Part shown: in pieces, positions 27,030 to 35,424 of the stretch
How positions within the stretch are numbered: position 1 is the first letter of the stretch
Layout: the number at the start of each line of letters is the position of its first letter
NCBI GenBank assembly: GCA_017461445.1
Contig: JAFTXW010000014.1
Span: 1-64,000 of the forward strand
Length of the DNA stretch: 64,000 bases
Reading direction: 5' to 3'
Source: Oscillospiraceae bacterium
Lineage (GTDB): Bacteria > Bacillota > Clostridia > Oscillospirales > Oscillospiraceae
Position numbers and translations under genes: made by a program
Notes under the pieces: model-generated
Seen by the model: the letters and a program-made list of their open reading frames with translations, nothing else
The model's database searches: none
Told to the model about the DNA's origin: nothing

Positions 27030-28523
27030 TTACAGAACGTAGAATGCGCAGGCGTAGGCAGGCAGCTCCACGGTGCCGGAAACGGTGACGGGGGTCAGCT
27101 CGGGCAGGGTGTCATTCTCGCCCAGGGTCAGCTCCTTGCCGTTTAAGAGCATGGTACGGCTGCGAACCTTACCATTGCCGGTGAGAACATAGGCCTCAGC
27201 CTCCTTGGGAAGCTCTACAGTGGTAGCCTCGGCGGAGTTATTGATGACCAGATAGACATAGCCCGTCTTGCCGTCCTTACGGGAGTGGACATAGACATGG
27301 GCACCCTCCCGGATCTCTTCGCCGGAAGCATAGCAGGTCTTACCCATCAGCCGGTTCCACAGCAGAACGGCAAAGTAATTGGGCCGGGGCTCGAAGGTGC
27401 CGTGCTTCAGGAAGCCGTAGTCAGAGGAAGCCAGGGTGTTATGGAAAATCACACCGTCGGTAACGGTGGAGAATTCGCCCAGCTCGTTCAGGGTGCGGGG
27501 CACATCGGCGTAGGTAGAAGCCCAGGTATTGCCGCCGCAGCCGGCATCGCCGGACTCGGTGACCCACATCTGGCCGCCGGGAACATATCTGTCGCGGCGG
27601 TCTACATACTGGCGGGCACAGTTGGCAGCCACAGCCAGATACTGCTCAAACAGGCAGGCTTCATAGGGCCAGTGGCCGCCCATGGCAGCACCGCGCTCGG
27701 AAACACCATTGTAATAATGGTAGCTGAATACATCCATCTTGGACTTGTAATCGCCCAGCAGCTGCTCGGTGGTGACTATGTCAAAGCCTGCTGCCATGCC
27801 GCCGCCCGCACCCTCCAGGGAACCGAACAGATTGATATCGCCCACGGTGCAGGGGCCCACGAACAGGCACTCGGGATAGTTTTTCTTCAGCCATGCGCCG
27901 AACAGGTCATGGTCACGGGCGTGGTCAGCAGCGGTGTAGCCATGGGGCAGACCGGACAGGGCGATCAGGTTAGGCTCGTTAGTGAACTCGGCGGCGGAGA
28001 TGGGCACGCCGTATTCCTTGGAGGTGCGGAACAGCAGGTCAGCCTGGTCGAAGGGCATGGGCTCGTCGGCGGCATGGATGCCGGGGCAATTGGCGATGGA
28101 CACCAGCAGCTTACCCCCGATGGCCTTGACAAAGTCCAGCAGATTCAGCCACTGCTGCTTGGTCAGCAGGTTCTGGAAGCCCTCGGGAACGACACCGTTG
28201 CACTTGCCTTCAAAATCGTAATAGGTCTTATTGGCCCAGGTGCCGGAAACACGGACCCATGCGGTACCCAGCTCCTTTGCCAGCTTAATGAGCCGGGGAT
28301 TGGTAGTGTCGATGGGGTCGTACCACTGCTGCAGATTGCCCATATTGGTCCAGTCCTTGATGACGGGGAATTCCTCGGTCCCATCCACCTGTGCTTCCGA
28401 ATATGCCTTCCAGAAGGTGCCGCCGGTGACCTCGGTCATCTCCACATTATAGGAAACCAGACGCTCGTCCATTTCCCGCAGGGCCGTCAGACCTTCCGCC
28501 TGGAGCTTAACAAATTGAGCCAT
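27030..28523 (-). CDS. GH79-like glycoside hydrolase (probable beta-glucuronidase), cytoplasmic
   Basis: A 497-residue clan GH-A type enzyme: the acid/base motif AAEFTNEPN is near residue 190 and a likely nucleophile Glu is in MWVTESGD (about 315), spaced as in retaining (beta/alpha)8 hydrolases. The overall pattern resembles heparanase-like GH79 proteins; a small beta domain ends the protein. There is no signal peptide, so the substrate must be imported. The ATG at 28523 has AAGGAG 9 nt upstream. The nearby GPH transporter and TetR suggest glucuronide use. Other related GH families cannot be excluded. Confidence 0.7.
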   Translation of the reverse strand: MAQFVKLQAEGLTALREMDERLVSYNVEMTEVTGGTFWKAYSEAQVDGTEEFPVIKDWTNMGNLQQWYDPIDTTNPRLIKLAKELGTAWVRVSGTWANKTYYDFEGKCNGVVPEGFQNLLTKQQWLNLLDFVKAIGGKLLVSIANCPGIHAADEPMPFDQADLLFRTSKEYGVPISAAEFTNEPNLIALSGLPHGYTAADHARDHDLFGAWLKKNYPECLFVGPCTVGDINLFGSLEGAGGGMAAGFDIVTTEQLLGDYKSKMDVFSYHYYNGVSERGAAMGGHWPYEACLFEQYLAVAANCARQYVDRRDRYVPGGQMWVTESGDAGCGGNTWASTYADVPRTLNELGEFSTVTDGVIFHNTLASSDYGFLKHGTFEPRPNYFAVLLWNRLMGKTCYASGEEIREGAHVYVHSRKDGKTGYVYLVINNSAEATTVELPKEAEAYVLTGNGKVRSRTMLLNGKELTLGENDTLPELTPVTVSGTVELPAYACAFYVL

Positions 28524-28654
28524 TGGAATCAACTCTCCTTACTGTATTTGTTCATTTCAGCAGGGTATTTGCCTGCGTTCTTATTATACAGGATATCAGT
28601 TTCCGGCAGGAAGCACCAGAATGCCCCAACTGTGACACCAATTCCCAAAAAGGA

Positions 28655-28689
28655 GCCCCACCTTTGCACAAAATTCACAAAGGCGGGGC
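28655..28689 (-). terminator. Terminator of the TetR gene
   Basis: A 12-bp stem with one G-T pair (28655-28666 with 28678-28689), followed on the minus strand by TCCTTTTTGG. The 174-nt gap up to the hydrolase gene also holds a TATAAT at 28583-28588, a likely -10 for that gene. Confidence 0.75.
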
Positions 28690-28697
28690 AGTATATA

Positions 28698-29276
28698 TCA
28701 ATATTGATCCACTTCCTGAAACAGGGGCTGAGTCAAAAGCTGCACGGCAATTGCCGCCATCTGTCTGGGCTGCAGATTGTACCCGTCATGGTGCCACTGC
28801 AGGACCATGGACATAAGGCCGCAGACACCGAACATGGTGGCATGATCCCTGGCCAGCCGCTCCTCCTGCTGCAAAAACCGGTTGGGCGAACCCGCGTCGG
28901 ATTTGGCATGATCGATGGAACGGATCACCAGAATGCCGCTGAGTTCGCTGCGGGCCAGGGCATCCAGAAGGAGTTTCTGTCCCTTCCAGAACAGGAAAAA
29001 CCGCTCCAGATCCCGCTGATAGGTCCGCTTTTCGCCGGACTTCAGCAGGCTTGGAAAGCTTTCGTACTCCAGAAGGGTATGGTCGATCAAAGCGTGGAGC
29101 GCACCGTCCTTACTGGAGAAATAACGGTAAAAGGACTTGCGCGGGATCTCCAGCTGGTCGCAGAGATCGCTGACGGAGATCTCCTCGTAATGATGCGTGT
29201 GCATAGCCAGCAGAAGTCCCTGCTCCAGCTGCCGCTGCCGCTGGGCTGACTGTTCCGTCTTACACATTTTATACAT
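28698..29276 (-). CDS. TetR-family transcriptional regulator
   Basis: A 192-residue regulator. The N-terminal HTH (YEEISVSDLCDQLEIPRKSFYRYFSSKDGAL, about 30-60) matches TetR; the C-terminal ligand domain is diverged. The ATG at 29276 has GGAGGTC 7 nt upstream; a longer reading would start in the AT-rich promoter region. It lies between the hydrolase gene and the divergent transporter gene and probably controls one or both. Confidence 0.88.
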   Translation of the reverse strand: MYKMCKTEQSAQRQRQLEQGLLLAMHTHHYEEISVSDLCDQLEIPRKSFYRYFSSKDGALHALIDHTLLEYESFPSLLKSGEKRTYQRDLERFFLFWKGQKLLLDALARSELSGILVIRSIDHAKSDAGSPNRFLQQEERLARDHATMFGVCGLMSMVLQWHHDGYNLQPRQMAAIAVQLLTQPLFQEVDQY

Positions 29277-29433
29277 GGTGCGACCTCCACAAAAGTTTGT
29301 TTTATTTAGTATAACAGATTTTCCAAATTTATCAACCTTTTTGTAGATTATGTCCAAAATAATTGGGTAATAAATCGTTTGCAGGTGACACAAAAGAGCC
29401 TTTTTGTCCCTATGTAACAATTCGTTCATAAGT

Positions 29434-29439
29434 TATAAT
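29434..29439 (+). promoter_or_regulatory. -10 element of the GPH transporter gene
   Basis: A TATAAT, 52 nt before the start codon, with no clear -35, suggesting an activated or regulated promoter. The 214-nt divergent region with tetR is AT-rich and the place to seek the TetR operator; I see no strong palindrome. Confidence 0.45.
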
Positions 29440-29491
29440 AGTCACATTGAAGTGGTCTGCCATGACCACACGAAACAAGGAGGAAGAAATT

Positions 29492-30904
29492 ATGGCAAAA
29501 TCCGCAAAGCTTGATGCCAACGGCTACCGCAAGTTTGGTATTCGGGACAAGCTGGCTTATGCCGCAGGCGACCTCGGCTGCTGCATGAGCTTCTCTCTGA
29601 AGAGCACCGTTCAGATCTTCTGGACCCAGTACATGGGCGTCTCTCTGGTTACCTTCGGTATCCTGATGATGATCGTTCAGGTCTGGGACGCGATCAACGA
29701 CCCTGTCATCGGCTCCATGGTCGACGCCGATAAGCATGTCTACAAGCGCAACAAGTTCCTGCAGTACATCTGGATTGGCTCCATCGGCCTGCTGGTAGGC
29801 GGCGCCGCAATGTTCCTGCCCATTCCCAGCGCTCCCATGGTGCTGAAGTATGTCCTGTTCGTAGTCGGCTACATCCTGTGGGATGCCTTCTACACCATCG
29901 CCAACGTTCCCTACGGCTCCGTCATGTCCCTGATCACCACCGATCCCGCAGAGCGCGCTTCGCTGTCCGTGTTCCGCTCCGTTGGCTCCATGGCAGGCAA
30001 CATGGTTCCCCCCATCATCCTGCCCTTCCTGATCTACGACGGCAACCAGAACCTGAAGGGAGACGTGGTGTTCTGGGCAGCTCTGATCATGGGTCTGTGC
30101 GGCTTCGTTGCCTTCCAGTTCATGATTAAGAACACCGTCATCCGTGTTGAACAGAATGTTAACTGCAACGAGGATGCTCCCAAGTTCAATGTCTTCAAGG
30201 CCTTCGGTTCCTTCTTCAAGAACCGCGCCGCTGTCGGTGCCACCTTGGCTCCCGTCGGTCAGTTCATCGGTATGTACGGTGCTTCCTATGCTACCACCGC
30301 CATGTACCAGTCCTACTTCAACGCCGTTCAGCTGTCTGGTATCATGGGCCTGATTTCCTACATCCCCATGTTCGCCTTCATGCCCTTCGCCACCAAGATC
30401 GTCATGAAGTACGGCAAGAAGGAATCTGTGGCTGTAGGCTCCATCGTCACCATGATTGGCTACGCCCTGCTGCTGGTCGTTCCCATGCCCCCCAACACTA
30501 CCGGTATGCTGATCTGGGCTGCCTGCTCCCTGGTCGCCGGTGTCGGCGGCGGCCTGTACTCCGCAGTGTCCTGGTCCCTGATGGCTGATGCCATGGACTA
30601 CGGCGAGTGGAAGTTCGGCGTCCGCGAAGAGGGCACCACCTACGCTCTGCACTCCTTCTTCCGTAAGCTCGCTCAGGGCATCGGACCCTCTCTGGGCCTG
30701 TTCGTAGCTGCCGCTCTGGGCTTTGTTGAAGCCAACAAGGGCAATCAGACCTTCGAGGTCGCTCTGCGTATGCGCTATCAGGCTGCTGCGTTCTACTTCC
30801 TGTCTGGCGTACTCCAGTTCATCGGTCTGGCAATTGTCTACAACCTGGACAGAAAGACCATGGCTAAGATGCAGGCCGACCTGGCTGCCCGTAAGGCTAA
30901 GTAA
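29492..30904 (+). CDS. GPH-family sugar/glucuronide:cation symporter
   Basis: A 470-residue transporter with about 12 membrane helices. The N-terminal GIRDKLAYAAGDLGCC and the DAINDPVIGSMVDA motif are hallmarks of the glycoside-pentoside-hexuronide family (MelB, UidB), and MADAMDYGEWKFGVREEG is the family's loop signature. The start has AAGGAGG. Codon use is strongly biased, unlike neighbouring genes, which implies high expression. It probably imports the substrate of the GH79-like enzyme. Own terminator follows. Confidence 0.92.
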   Translation: MAKSAKLDANGYRKFGIRDKLAYAAGDLGCCMSFSLKSTVQIFWTQYMGVSLVTFGILMMIVQVWDAINDPVIGSMVDADKHVYKRNKFLQYIWIGSIGLLVGGAAMFLPIPSAPMVLKYVLFVVGYILWDAFYTIANVPYGSVMSLITTDPAERASLSVFRSVGSMAGNMVPPIILPFLIYDGNQNLKGDVVFWAALIMGLCGFVAFQFMIKNTVIRVEQNVNCNEDAPKFNVFKAFGSFFKNRAAVGATLAPVGQFIGMYGASYATTAMYQSYFNAVQLSGIMGLISYIPMFAFMPFATKIVMKYGKKESVAVGSIVTMIGYALLLVVPMPPNTTGMLIWAACSLVAGVGGGLYSAVSWSLMADAMDYGEWKFGVREEGTTYALHSFFRKLAQGIGPSLGLFVAAALGFVEANKGNQTFEVALRMRYQAAAFYFLSGVLQFIGLAIVYNLDRKTMAKMQADLAARKAK

Positions 30905-30920
30905 TTTCCTCTCTTGATCA

Positions 30921-30955
30921 AATCCCCTCCGAAGCAATTCGGAGGGGATTTTTTA
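30921..30955 (+). terminator. Terminator of the GPH transporter gene
   Basis: A perfect 13-bp stem (30921-30933 with 30938-30950), GCAA loop and a run of T. Confidence 0.93.
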
Positions 30956-30976
30956 CGGAAAAGCAGTGCTTTTCCC

Positions 30977-31004
30977 TTGCATATGCGGCAAAATATGATA
31001 TAAT
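30977..31004 (+). promoter_or_regulatory. SigA promoter of the small membrane-anchored gene
   Basis: TTGCAT (30977-30982), 16-nt spacer and TATAAT (30999-31004). Confidence 0.65.
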
Positions 31005-31037
31005 ATCCCATATTACAGGTAAGGTAGGTATCTCACC

Positions 31038-31478
31038 ATGAAGTTCTGGCAATCCTTCTCCAAAAAATCTGTATTGCGTCAGCTGTGTTTTGTTCTGGTG
31101 CTTTTCGCCATCCTGATCCCCGTTGCCATCTGGGATTCCAACACCCAGGTAAAGGTCAGCTTTGAAAGCGAGTCCGTTGTAGTTATCTCCGACAAGTATA
31201 ATATGAGCATTCTCTATACGGATATCATCTCCGCCGAGCTGGCCCAACTGGCTGAGCCCGGTGAAAAGGTGGAAAACGGCTACGACAATGATATCCTCCG
31301 GGCCGGTGTATGGGAAAACGATACCTGGGGCGAGTACATCATCGTCGCGGACCTGGATACGAACACCTGCATCGTGGTCAAAGTAACCGACGGCCGGACG
31401 CTGGTCTTCAGCAGAAAGAGCGATAAGGCCACCGCTGAGGATTACGAAACCCTGCTGACCTATCTTCCCAAAGCATAA
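31038..31478 (+). CDS. Membrane-anchored protein of unknown function
   Basis: A 146-residue protein with one N-terminal hydrophobic helix (about 13-31) followed by a beta-rich domain of about 110 residues (VKVSFESESVVVISDKYNMSI, then alternating strands and a short C-terminal helix). The fold resembles bacterial PH-like domains, but I do not recognise a family. A single-gene unit with its own promoter and terminator, facing uvrB. The ribosome site (GTAGGT) is weak. Confidence 0.7.
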   Translation: MKFWQSFSKKSVLRQLCFVLVLFAILIPVAIWDSNTQVKVSFESESVVVISDKYNMSILYTDIISAELAQLAEPGEKVENGYDNDILRAGVWENDTWGEYIIVADLDTNTCIVVKVTDGRTLVFSRKSDKATAEDYETLLTYLPKA

Positions 31479-31484
31479 AAAGAC

Positions 31485-31514
31485 CGCCTGGAAACGAGAT
31501 TTCGTTTCCAGGCG
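31485..31514. terminator. Bidirectional terminator between the membrane-anchored gene and uvrB
   Basis: A 13-bp stem (31485-31497 with 31502-31514) with GATT loop. T residues follow on the plus side and AAAA precedes it, so it can serve both convergent genes. Confidence 0.75.
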
Positions 31515-31519
31515 TTTCC

Positions 31520-33490
31520 TTATTTCAGGCCGTTGCCCCGCAGTTCAATGATTTGATCACGCAGGACGGCGGCGTATTCGTATTCCATCATCCGTGCCGC
31601 TTCCTTCATCTGCTTTTCCAGGCGGGCGATCTCCTTTTCCTTCTCCGCCTTGGTCATCTTCACGCCGGTGCGGCCTTTCCGCTCGGCGGTGGGGGAAGAA
31701 ATCTCGATCAGATCCCGGACGGACTTGATGACCGTCTTGGGCACAATGCCGTGTGCCTTGTTGTAGGCGTCCTGAATTTCCCGGCGGCGGGCCGTCTCGT
31801 CCATGGCAGAACGCATGGAGGGCGTTACATTATCCGCATACATGATGACCTTACCTTCGGCGTTTCGGGCGGCACGGCCGATGGTCTGGATCAGGCTGGT
31901 CTCACTGCGCAGGAAGCCTTCCTTGTCCGCGTCCAGAATGGCCACCAAGCTCACCTCCGGCAGGTCAAGGCCCTCCCGAAGCAGGTTAATGCCCACGAGA
32001 ACGTCAAATTTCGCCATCCGCAGATCCCGGATGATCTCCATCCGCTCCATGGCACCGATGTCCGAGTGCATATAGCGGACCTTGACGCCCGCCTTTTGCA
32101 GGTACACCGTCAGGTCCTCTGCCATTTTCTTGGTCAGGGTGGTCACCAGCACCCGTTCGTTCTTCACCGTACGGGCGTTGATCTCCCCAATCAGGTCGTC
32201 GATCTGTCCCTCAATGGGCCGCACCTCCACCTCTGGGTCCAAAAGGCCCGTGGGGCGGATCACCTGCTCCACCGTCTGGCCGGAGCGGGTACGCTCGTAC
32301 TCGGCGGGGGTTGCGGAAACGTAGATGACCTGATTGATCTTCTCGTCAAACTCCTTGAAATTCAGCGGCCGGTTGTCATAGGCCGAGGGTAGGCGGAAGC
32401 CATAGTTCACCAGCGCGTCCTTTCGGCTCCGGTCACCGGCATACATGGCCCGGCACTGGGGCAGTGTCACATGGCTTTCGTCAATGAACATGAGAAAATC
32501 ATCCGGGAAGTAGTCCAGCAGTGTGGTGGGCGGCGTACCGGGGGCACGGCCCTGAATGACCCGGGAATAGTTTTCGATGCCGTTGCAGAAGCCGATCTCC
32601 GTCAGCATTTCCAGGTCATAGGCCGTCCGCTGGGCGATCCGCTGGGCCTCGATCAGCTTGTCGTTGGCCCGGAACCGGTTCACCTGCTCGTCGCACTCCC
32701 GCTGGATCTCCAGCATGGCCCGCTGGAGCTTTTCCCGGGACGCCACATAGTGGCTGGCGGGGTAGATGGCGATATGATCCAGATACCGCTCCGCCATGCC
32801 GGAAACTGCATTGATCTCGCTGATCCGGTCGATCTCGTCCCCGAAAAACTCGATGCGGATGGCCTTTCCCGCCCAGTAGGCAGGGTAAATTTCCAGCGTA
32901 TCGCCCCGGACACGGAACTTGTTTCTGGAAAAATCCAGGTCGTTCCGCTCGTAGCGAATTTCGGTCAATTTTTTCAGAATTTCATCCAAAGGCCGCTCCT
33001 GCCCTACTCGCAGGGAAATGACCATGCTCTTATAGTCGATGGGGTCGCCCAAACCGTAGAGGCAGCTGACGGAGGACACCACGATCACATCCCGCCGCTC
33101 AAACAGGGCGGATGTCGCCGAATGCCGCAGCCGGTCGATCTCCTCATTGACAGAGGCATCTTTTTCAATATAGGTATCCGTATGGGCGATATAGGCCTCT
33201 GGCTGGTAATAGTCGTAGTAGGAAATGAAATATTCCACCGCGTTGTGCGGGAAAAACTCCCGGAACTCGGAGCAAAGCTGGGCCGCCAGGGTCTTGTTGT
33301 GGGCTAGCACCAAAGTGGGGCGGTTCAGCTTTTCGATGACCGACGCCATGGTAAAGGTCTTGCCGGAGCCGGTAACGCCCAGCAGAGTCTGCTCCCGCAG
33401 CCCCCAGTTGACACCGTTCACCAGTCCAGTGATAGCCTCCGGCTGATCACCGGAGGGTCTGTATTGGGAAACAAGCTTGAATTTGTCCAT
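31520..33490 (-). CDS. uvrB: Excinuclease ABC subunit B
   Basis: A 656-residue helicase-like damage-verification protein of nucleotide excision repair. The Walker A GVTGSGKT, beta-hairpin region ([21 protein letters not shown]), DEADH-like DESHV box and C-terminal UVR motif that contacts UvrC are all present. AGGAGG before the ATG lies in the radC-uvrB gap of 9 nt. uvrA lies nearby but with radC and a kinase-like gene in between. Confidence 0.98.
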   Translation of the reverse strand: MDKFKLVSQYRPSGDQPEAITGLVNGVNWGLREQTLLGVTGSGKTFTMASVIEKLNRPTLVLAHNKTLAAQLCSEFREFFPHNAVEYFISYYDYYQPEAYIAHTDTYIEKDASVNEEIDRLRHSATSALFERRDVIVVSSVSCLYGLGDPIDYKSMVISLRVGQERPLDEILKKLTEIRYERNDLDFSRNKFRVRGDTLEIYPAYWAGKAIRIEFFGDEIDRISEINAVSGMAERYLDHIAIYPASHYVASREKLQRAMLEIQRECDEQVNRFRANDKLIEAQRIAQRTAYDLEMLTEIGFCNGIENYSRVIQGRAPGTPPTTLLDYFPDDFLMFIDESHVTLPQCRAMYAGDRSRKDALVNYGFRLPSAYDNRPLNFKEFDEKINQVIYVSATPAEYERTRSGQTVEQVIRPTGLLDPEVEVRPIEGQIDDLIGEINARTVKNERVLVTTLTKKMAEDLTVYLQKAGVKVRYMHSDIGAMERMEIIRDLRMAKFDVLVGINLLREGLDLPEVSLVAILDADKEGFLRSETSLIQTIGRAARNAEGKVIMYADNVTPSMRSAMDETARRREIQDAYNKAHGIVPKTVIKSVRDLIEISSPTAERKGRTGVKMTKAEKEKEIARLEKQMKEAARMMEYEYAAVLRDQIIELRGNGLK

Positions 33491-33499
33491 AAAAGCCTC

Positions 33500-34192
33500 C
33501 TAAATCAGCAAACAGTCGTCGAACCGCTGGCCCGACTGGGCCATGGAAACATAGTCATCGTCCGCCACCACAATGTGGTCTGCCAGATTCACCTCCACCG
33601 CCTTCAATGCCATGGCGATGCGGCGGGTAGTCTGCACGTCCTCCCCGGAAGGCAGGGCCACACCGCTGGGGTGGTTGTGGGCCAGCACCACGGTGGTGGC
33701 GTTGGCCGCGAGGGCCGTTTCCACGATCTTTCGGACGGATATCCCTGCGGAATTGACACTCCCCTCCCCCACTTCCTTACAGCAGAGGACTTTGCACTTG
33801 GCATCCAGGCACAGCAGGAACACCGTCTCCACCCTGCGCCCGAAGAAAAAGGGCACCATATACTGGGCGCACTTTTCCAGTGTAGGCAGAATGGTGCACT
33901 GCATGGTACGGTTCACCAGATAATAGCGGCCTACATCCGTGATGAGGTGAAGGAAGGTCGCCGTGTTTGCACTGACCCCTTCTACCTTGACCAGCTCCTC
34001 CATAGGTGCTTCCAGCACCTGGGCCAAACTGCCAAAGCGGTCTATGAGAATGTGTGCCAAGGGATTTGTATCCTTTCGGGGGATGGTATAAAAAAGCAGC
34101 AGTTCCAGTACCTGGTACTCCGTAAAATGGTCCAAACCTTCATCGTGGAACCGCTGCCGGATACGTTGGCGGTGCCCGTCATGCATCGACAT
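33500..34192 (-). CDS. radC: RadC-family JAB1/MPN domain protein
   Basis: A 230-residue protein. The N-terminal HhH-like domain (GHRQRIRQRF, VEGVSANTATFL) is followed by a JAB1/MPN metalloprotease-like domain with Zn motif HNHPSG and trailing Asp (SGED). The true function of RadC is unclear. The ATG at 34192 has GGAGGTG 7 nt upstream; a GTG extension is less likely. It is cotranscribed with uvrB. Confidence 0.93.
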   Translation of the reverse strand: MSMHDGHRQRIRQRFHDEGLDHFTEYQVLELLLFYTIPRKDTNPLAHILIDRFGSLAQVLEAPMEELVKVEGVSANTATFLHLITDVGRYYLVNRTMQCTILPTLEKCAQYMVPFFFGRRVETVFLLCLDAKCKVLCCKEVGEGSVNSAGISVRKIVETALAANATTVVLAHNHPSGVALPSGEDVQTTRRIAMALKAVEVNLADHIVVADDDYVSMAQSGQRFDDCLLI

Positions 34193-34219
34193 ATTTTTCA
34201 CCTCCACTTGTGTTTGCCC

Positions 34220-34248
34220 TTGCTATTTTCCATGGTTTCCGCTAAAAT
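34220..34248 (+). promoter_or_regulatory. SigA promoter of the kinase-like gene
   Basis: TTGCTA (34220-34225), 17-nt spacer, TAAAAT (34243-34248), in the divergent gap with radC. Confidence 0.6.
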
Positions 34249-34330
34249 ATGGGTAGTCGAATCATCACGAATCCCACCGGGAAAGTTTTTGCCCATTCTG
34301 CGCATGCTAAGAAAGCGTCAGGAGGATATC

Positions 34331-35389
34331 ATGGAAGAACAAAAGGATTTGCTTGGAATGCTGGATCTGATGACCCAGCCCGGATTTTGTGTAAAAGAAA
34401 ATACTGTCACAGCGGTCAACACCGCCGCGAAAGGGCTGTTCCTGGCCCCCGGAATGGGTGTGCAGCCCCTCCTCCTGACAGGCCGGGAGGAATACGCCGC
34501 CTTTTCCGGCGGCTGCCTGTATCTAACACTGAAGCTTTCCGGCCAATCCCGGGGGGCCGTCGTCACCCGGGTGGAGAATACCGATGTGTTTCTGCTGGAT
34601 CAGGATCACGAGCAAAAAGAGCTTCGTTCCCTGGCTCTGGCCGCCATGGAGCTGCGCAAGCCAATACACAGCGTAATGACCACCGCCGATACGATGGCCG
34701 CCATGGAGCAGTCTCCCGAAATGGCGGAACAGATGGCCAGGCTGAACCGGGGACTGTACCGGCTGCTGCGGATAATCGGCAATATGTCCGATGCGGGCCG
34801 GAGCAATATGAGCCGCCAGGAGACCCGGAACATCGGCAGTCTGCTGGCTGAAATTTTTTCCAAAGCCGCTGGCTTGGCGGAAGCGGCAGGGTTTACGCTC
34901 CGCTATGAGGGGCTGGCAGAAACCGTCTACTGTCTTGCCGACGCCGACCAGCTGGAGCGGGCGGTGCTGAATATTCTGTCCAATTCCATCAAGTTCACTC
35001 CCGTTGGGGGTACCATCGACGCCTCCCTGACCCGTCAGGGACGGATGCTGCGGCTCAGCATCCGGGACACCGGCAGCGGTATCGCCGACGGGATCCTGGG
35101 CAATGTCTTTACCCGGTATCTGCGCCAGCCTGCCATTGAGGACGACCGATTTGGCTTGGGGCTGGGGATGGTGCTGGTTCGCTCCGCCGCCACTGCCCAC
35201 GGAGGCACAGTGCTCATCGATCAGCCGGAGGGAACCGGAACCCGGGTCACCATGACCCTGGCAATTCGCCAGAATACGGAGAACCTCCTCCGCTCCCCCG
35301 TCCTGCGGGTGGATTACGCCGGGGAGCGGGATCACGGACTGCTGGAGCTGTCCGACCGTCTTCCCGTCCATCTGTACAAAGAAATCTGA
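34331..35389 (+). CDS. Histidine-kinase-like protein lacking the H-box histidine
   Basis: A 352-residue protein without membrane segments. Residues 1-95 are a diverged sensor (PAS-like) region. The dimerisation helix reads AAMELRKPIHSV at about 104-115: the usual SHELRTPL histidine is Met106, though a His occurs seven residues on (His113). The ATP domain looks complete, with N box (NILSNSIKF), G1 (DTGSGI) and G2 (FGLGLGM) motifs. The start ATG follows AGGAGGATATC. There is no response regulator beside it. It may be an allosteric or pseudo-kinase, or use another phosphoacceptor. Confidence 0.82.
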   Translation: MEEQKDLLGMLDLMTQPGFCVKENTVTAVNTAAKGLFLAPGMGVQPLLLTGREEYAAFSGGCLYLTLKLSGQSRGAVVTRVENTDVFLLDQDHEQKELRSLALAAMELRKPIHSVMTTADTMAAMEQSPEMAEQMARLNRGLYRLLRIIGNMSDAGRSNMSRQETRNIGSLLAEIFSKAAGLAEAAGFTLRYEGLAETVYCLADADQLERAVLNILSNSIKFTPVGGTIDASLTRQGRMLRLSIRDTGSGIADGILGNVFTRYLRQPAIEDDRFGLGLGMVLVRSAATAHGGTVLIDQPEGTGTRVTMTLAIRQNTENLLRSPVLRVDYAGERDHGLLELSDRLPVHLYKEI

Positions 35390-35392
35390 ACC

Positions 35393-35424
35393 CTGCGCAC
35401 CGCAAAAGCGGTGCGCAGTTTTTT
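35393..35424 (+). terminator. Terminator of the kinase-like gene
   Basis: An 11-bp stem (35393-35403 with 35408-35418), AAAA loop and TTTTTT. It abuts the uvrA stop and may serve uvrA also. Confidence 0.9.

Noticed and set aside
29426..30937. A 503-codon minus-strand open frame opposite the GPH transporter
   Set aside because: Same cause: biased codons of a highly expressed gene leave the antisense frame open.
33464..34330. N-terminal extension of the kinase-like protein back to 33464
   Set aside because: The extension is antisense to radC, and a promoter and AGGAGG site directly precede the ATG at 34331.
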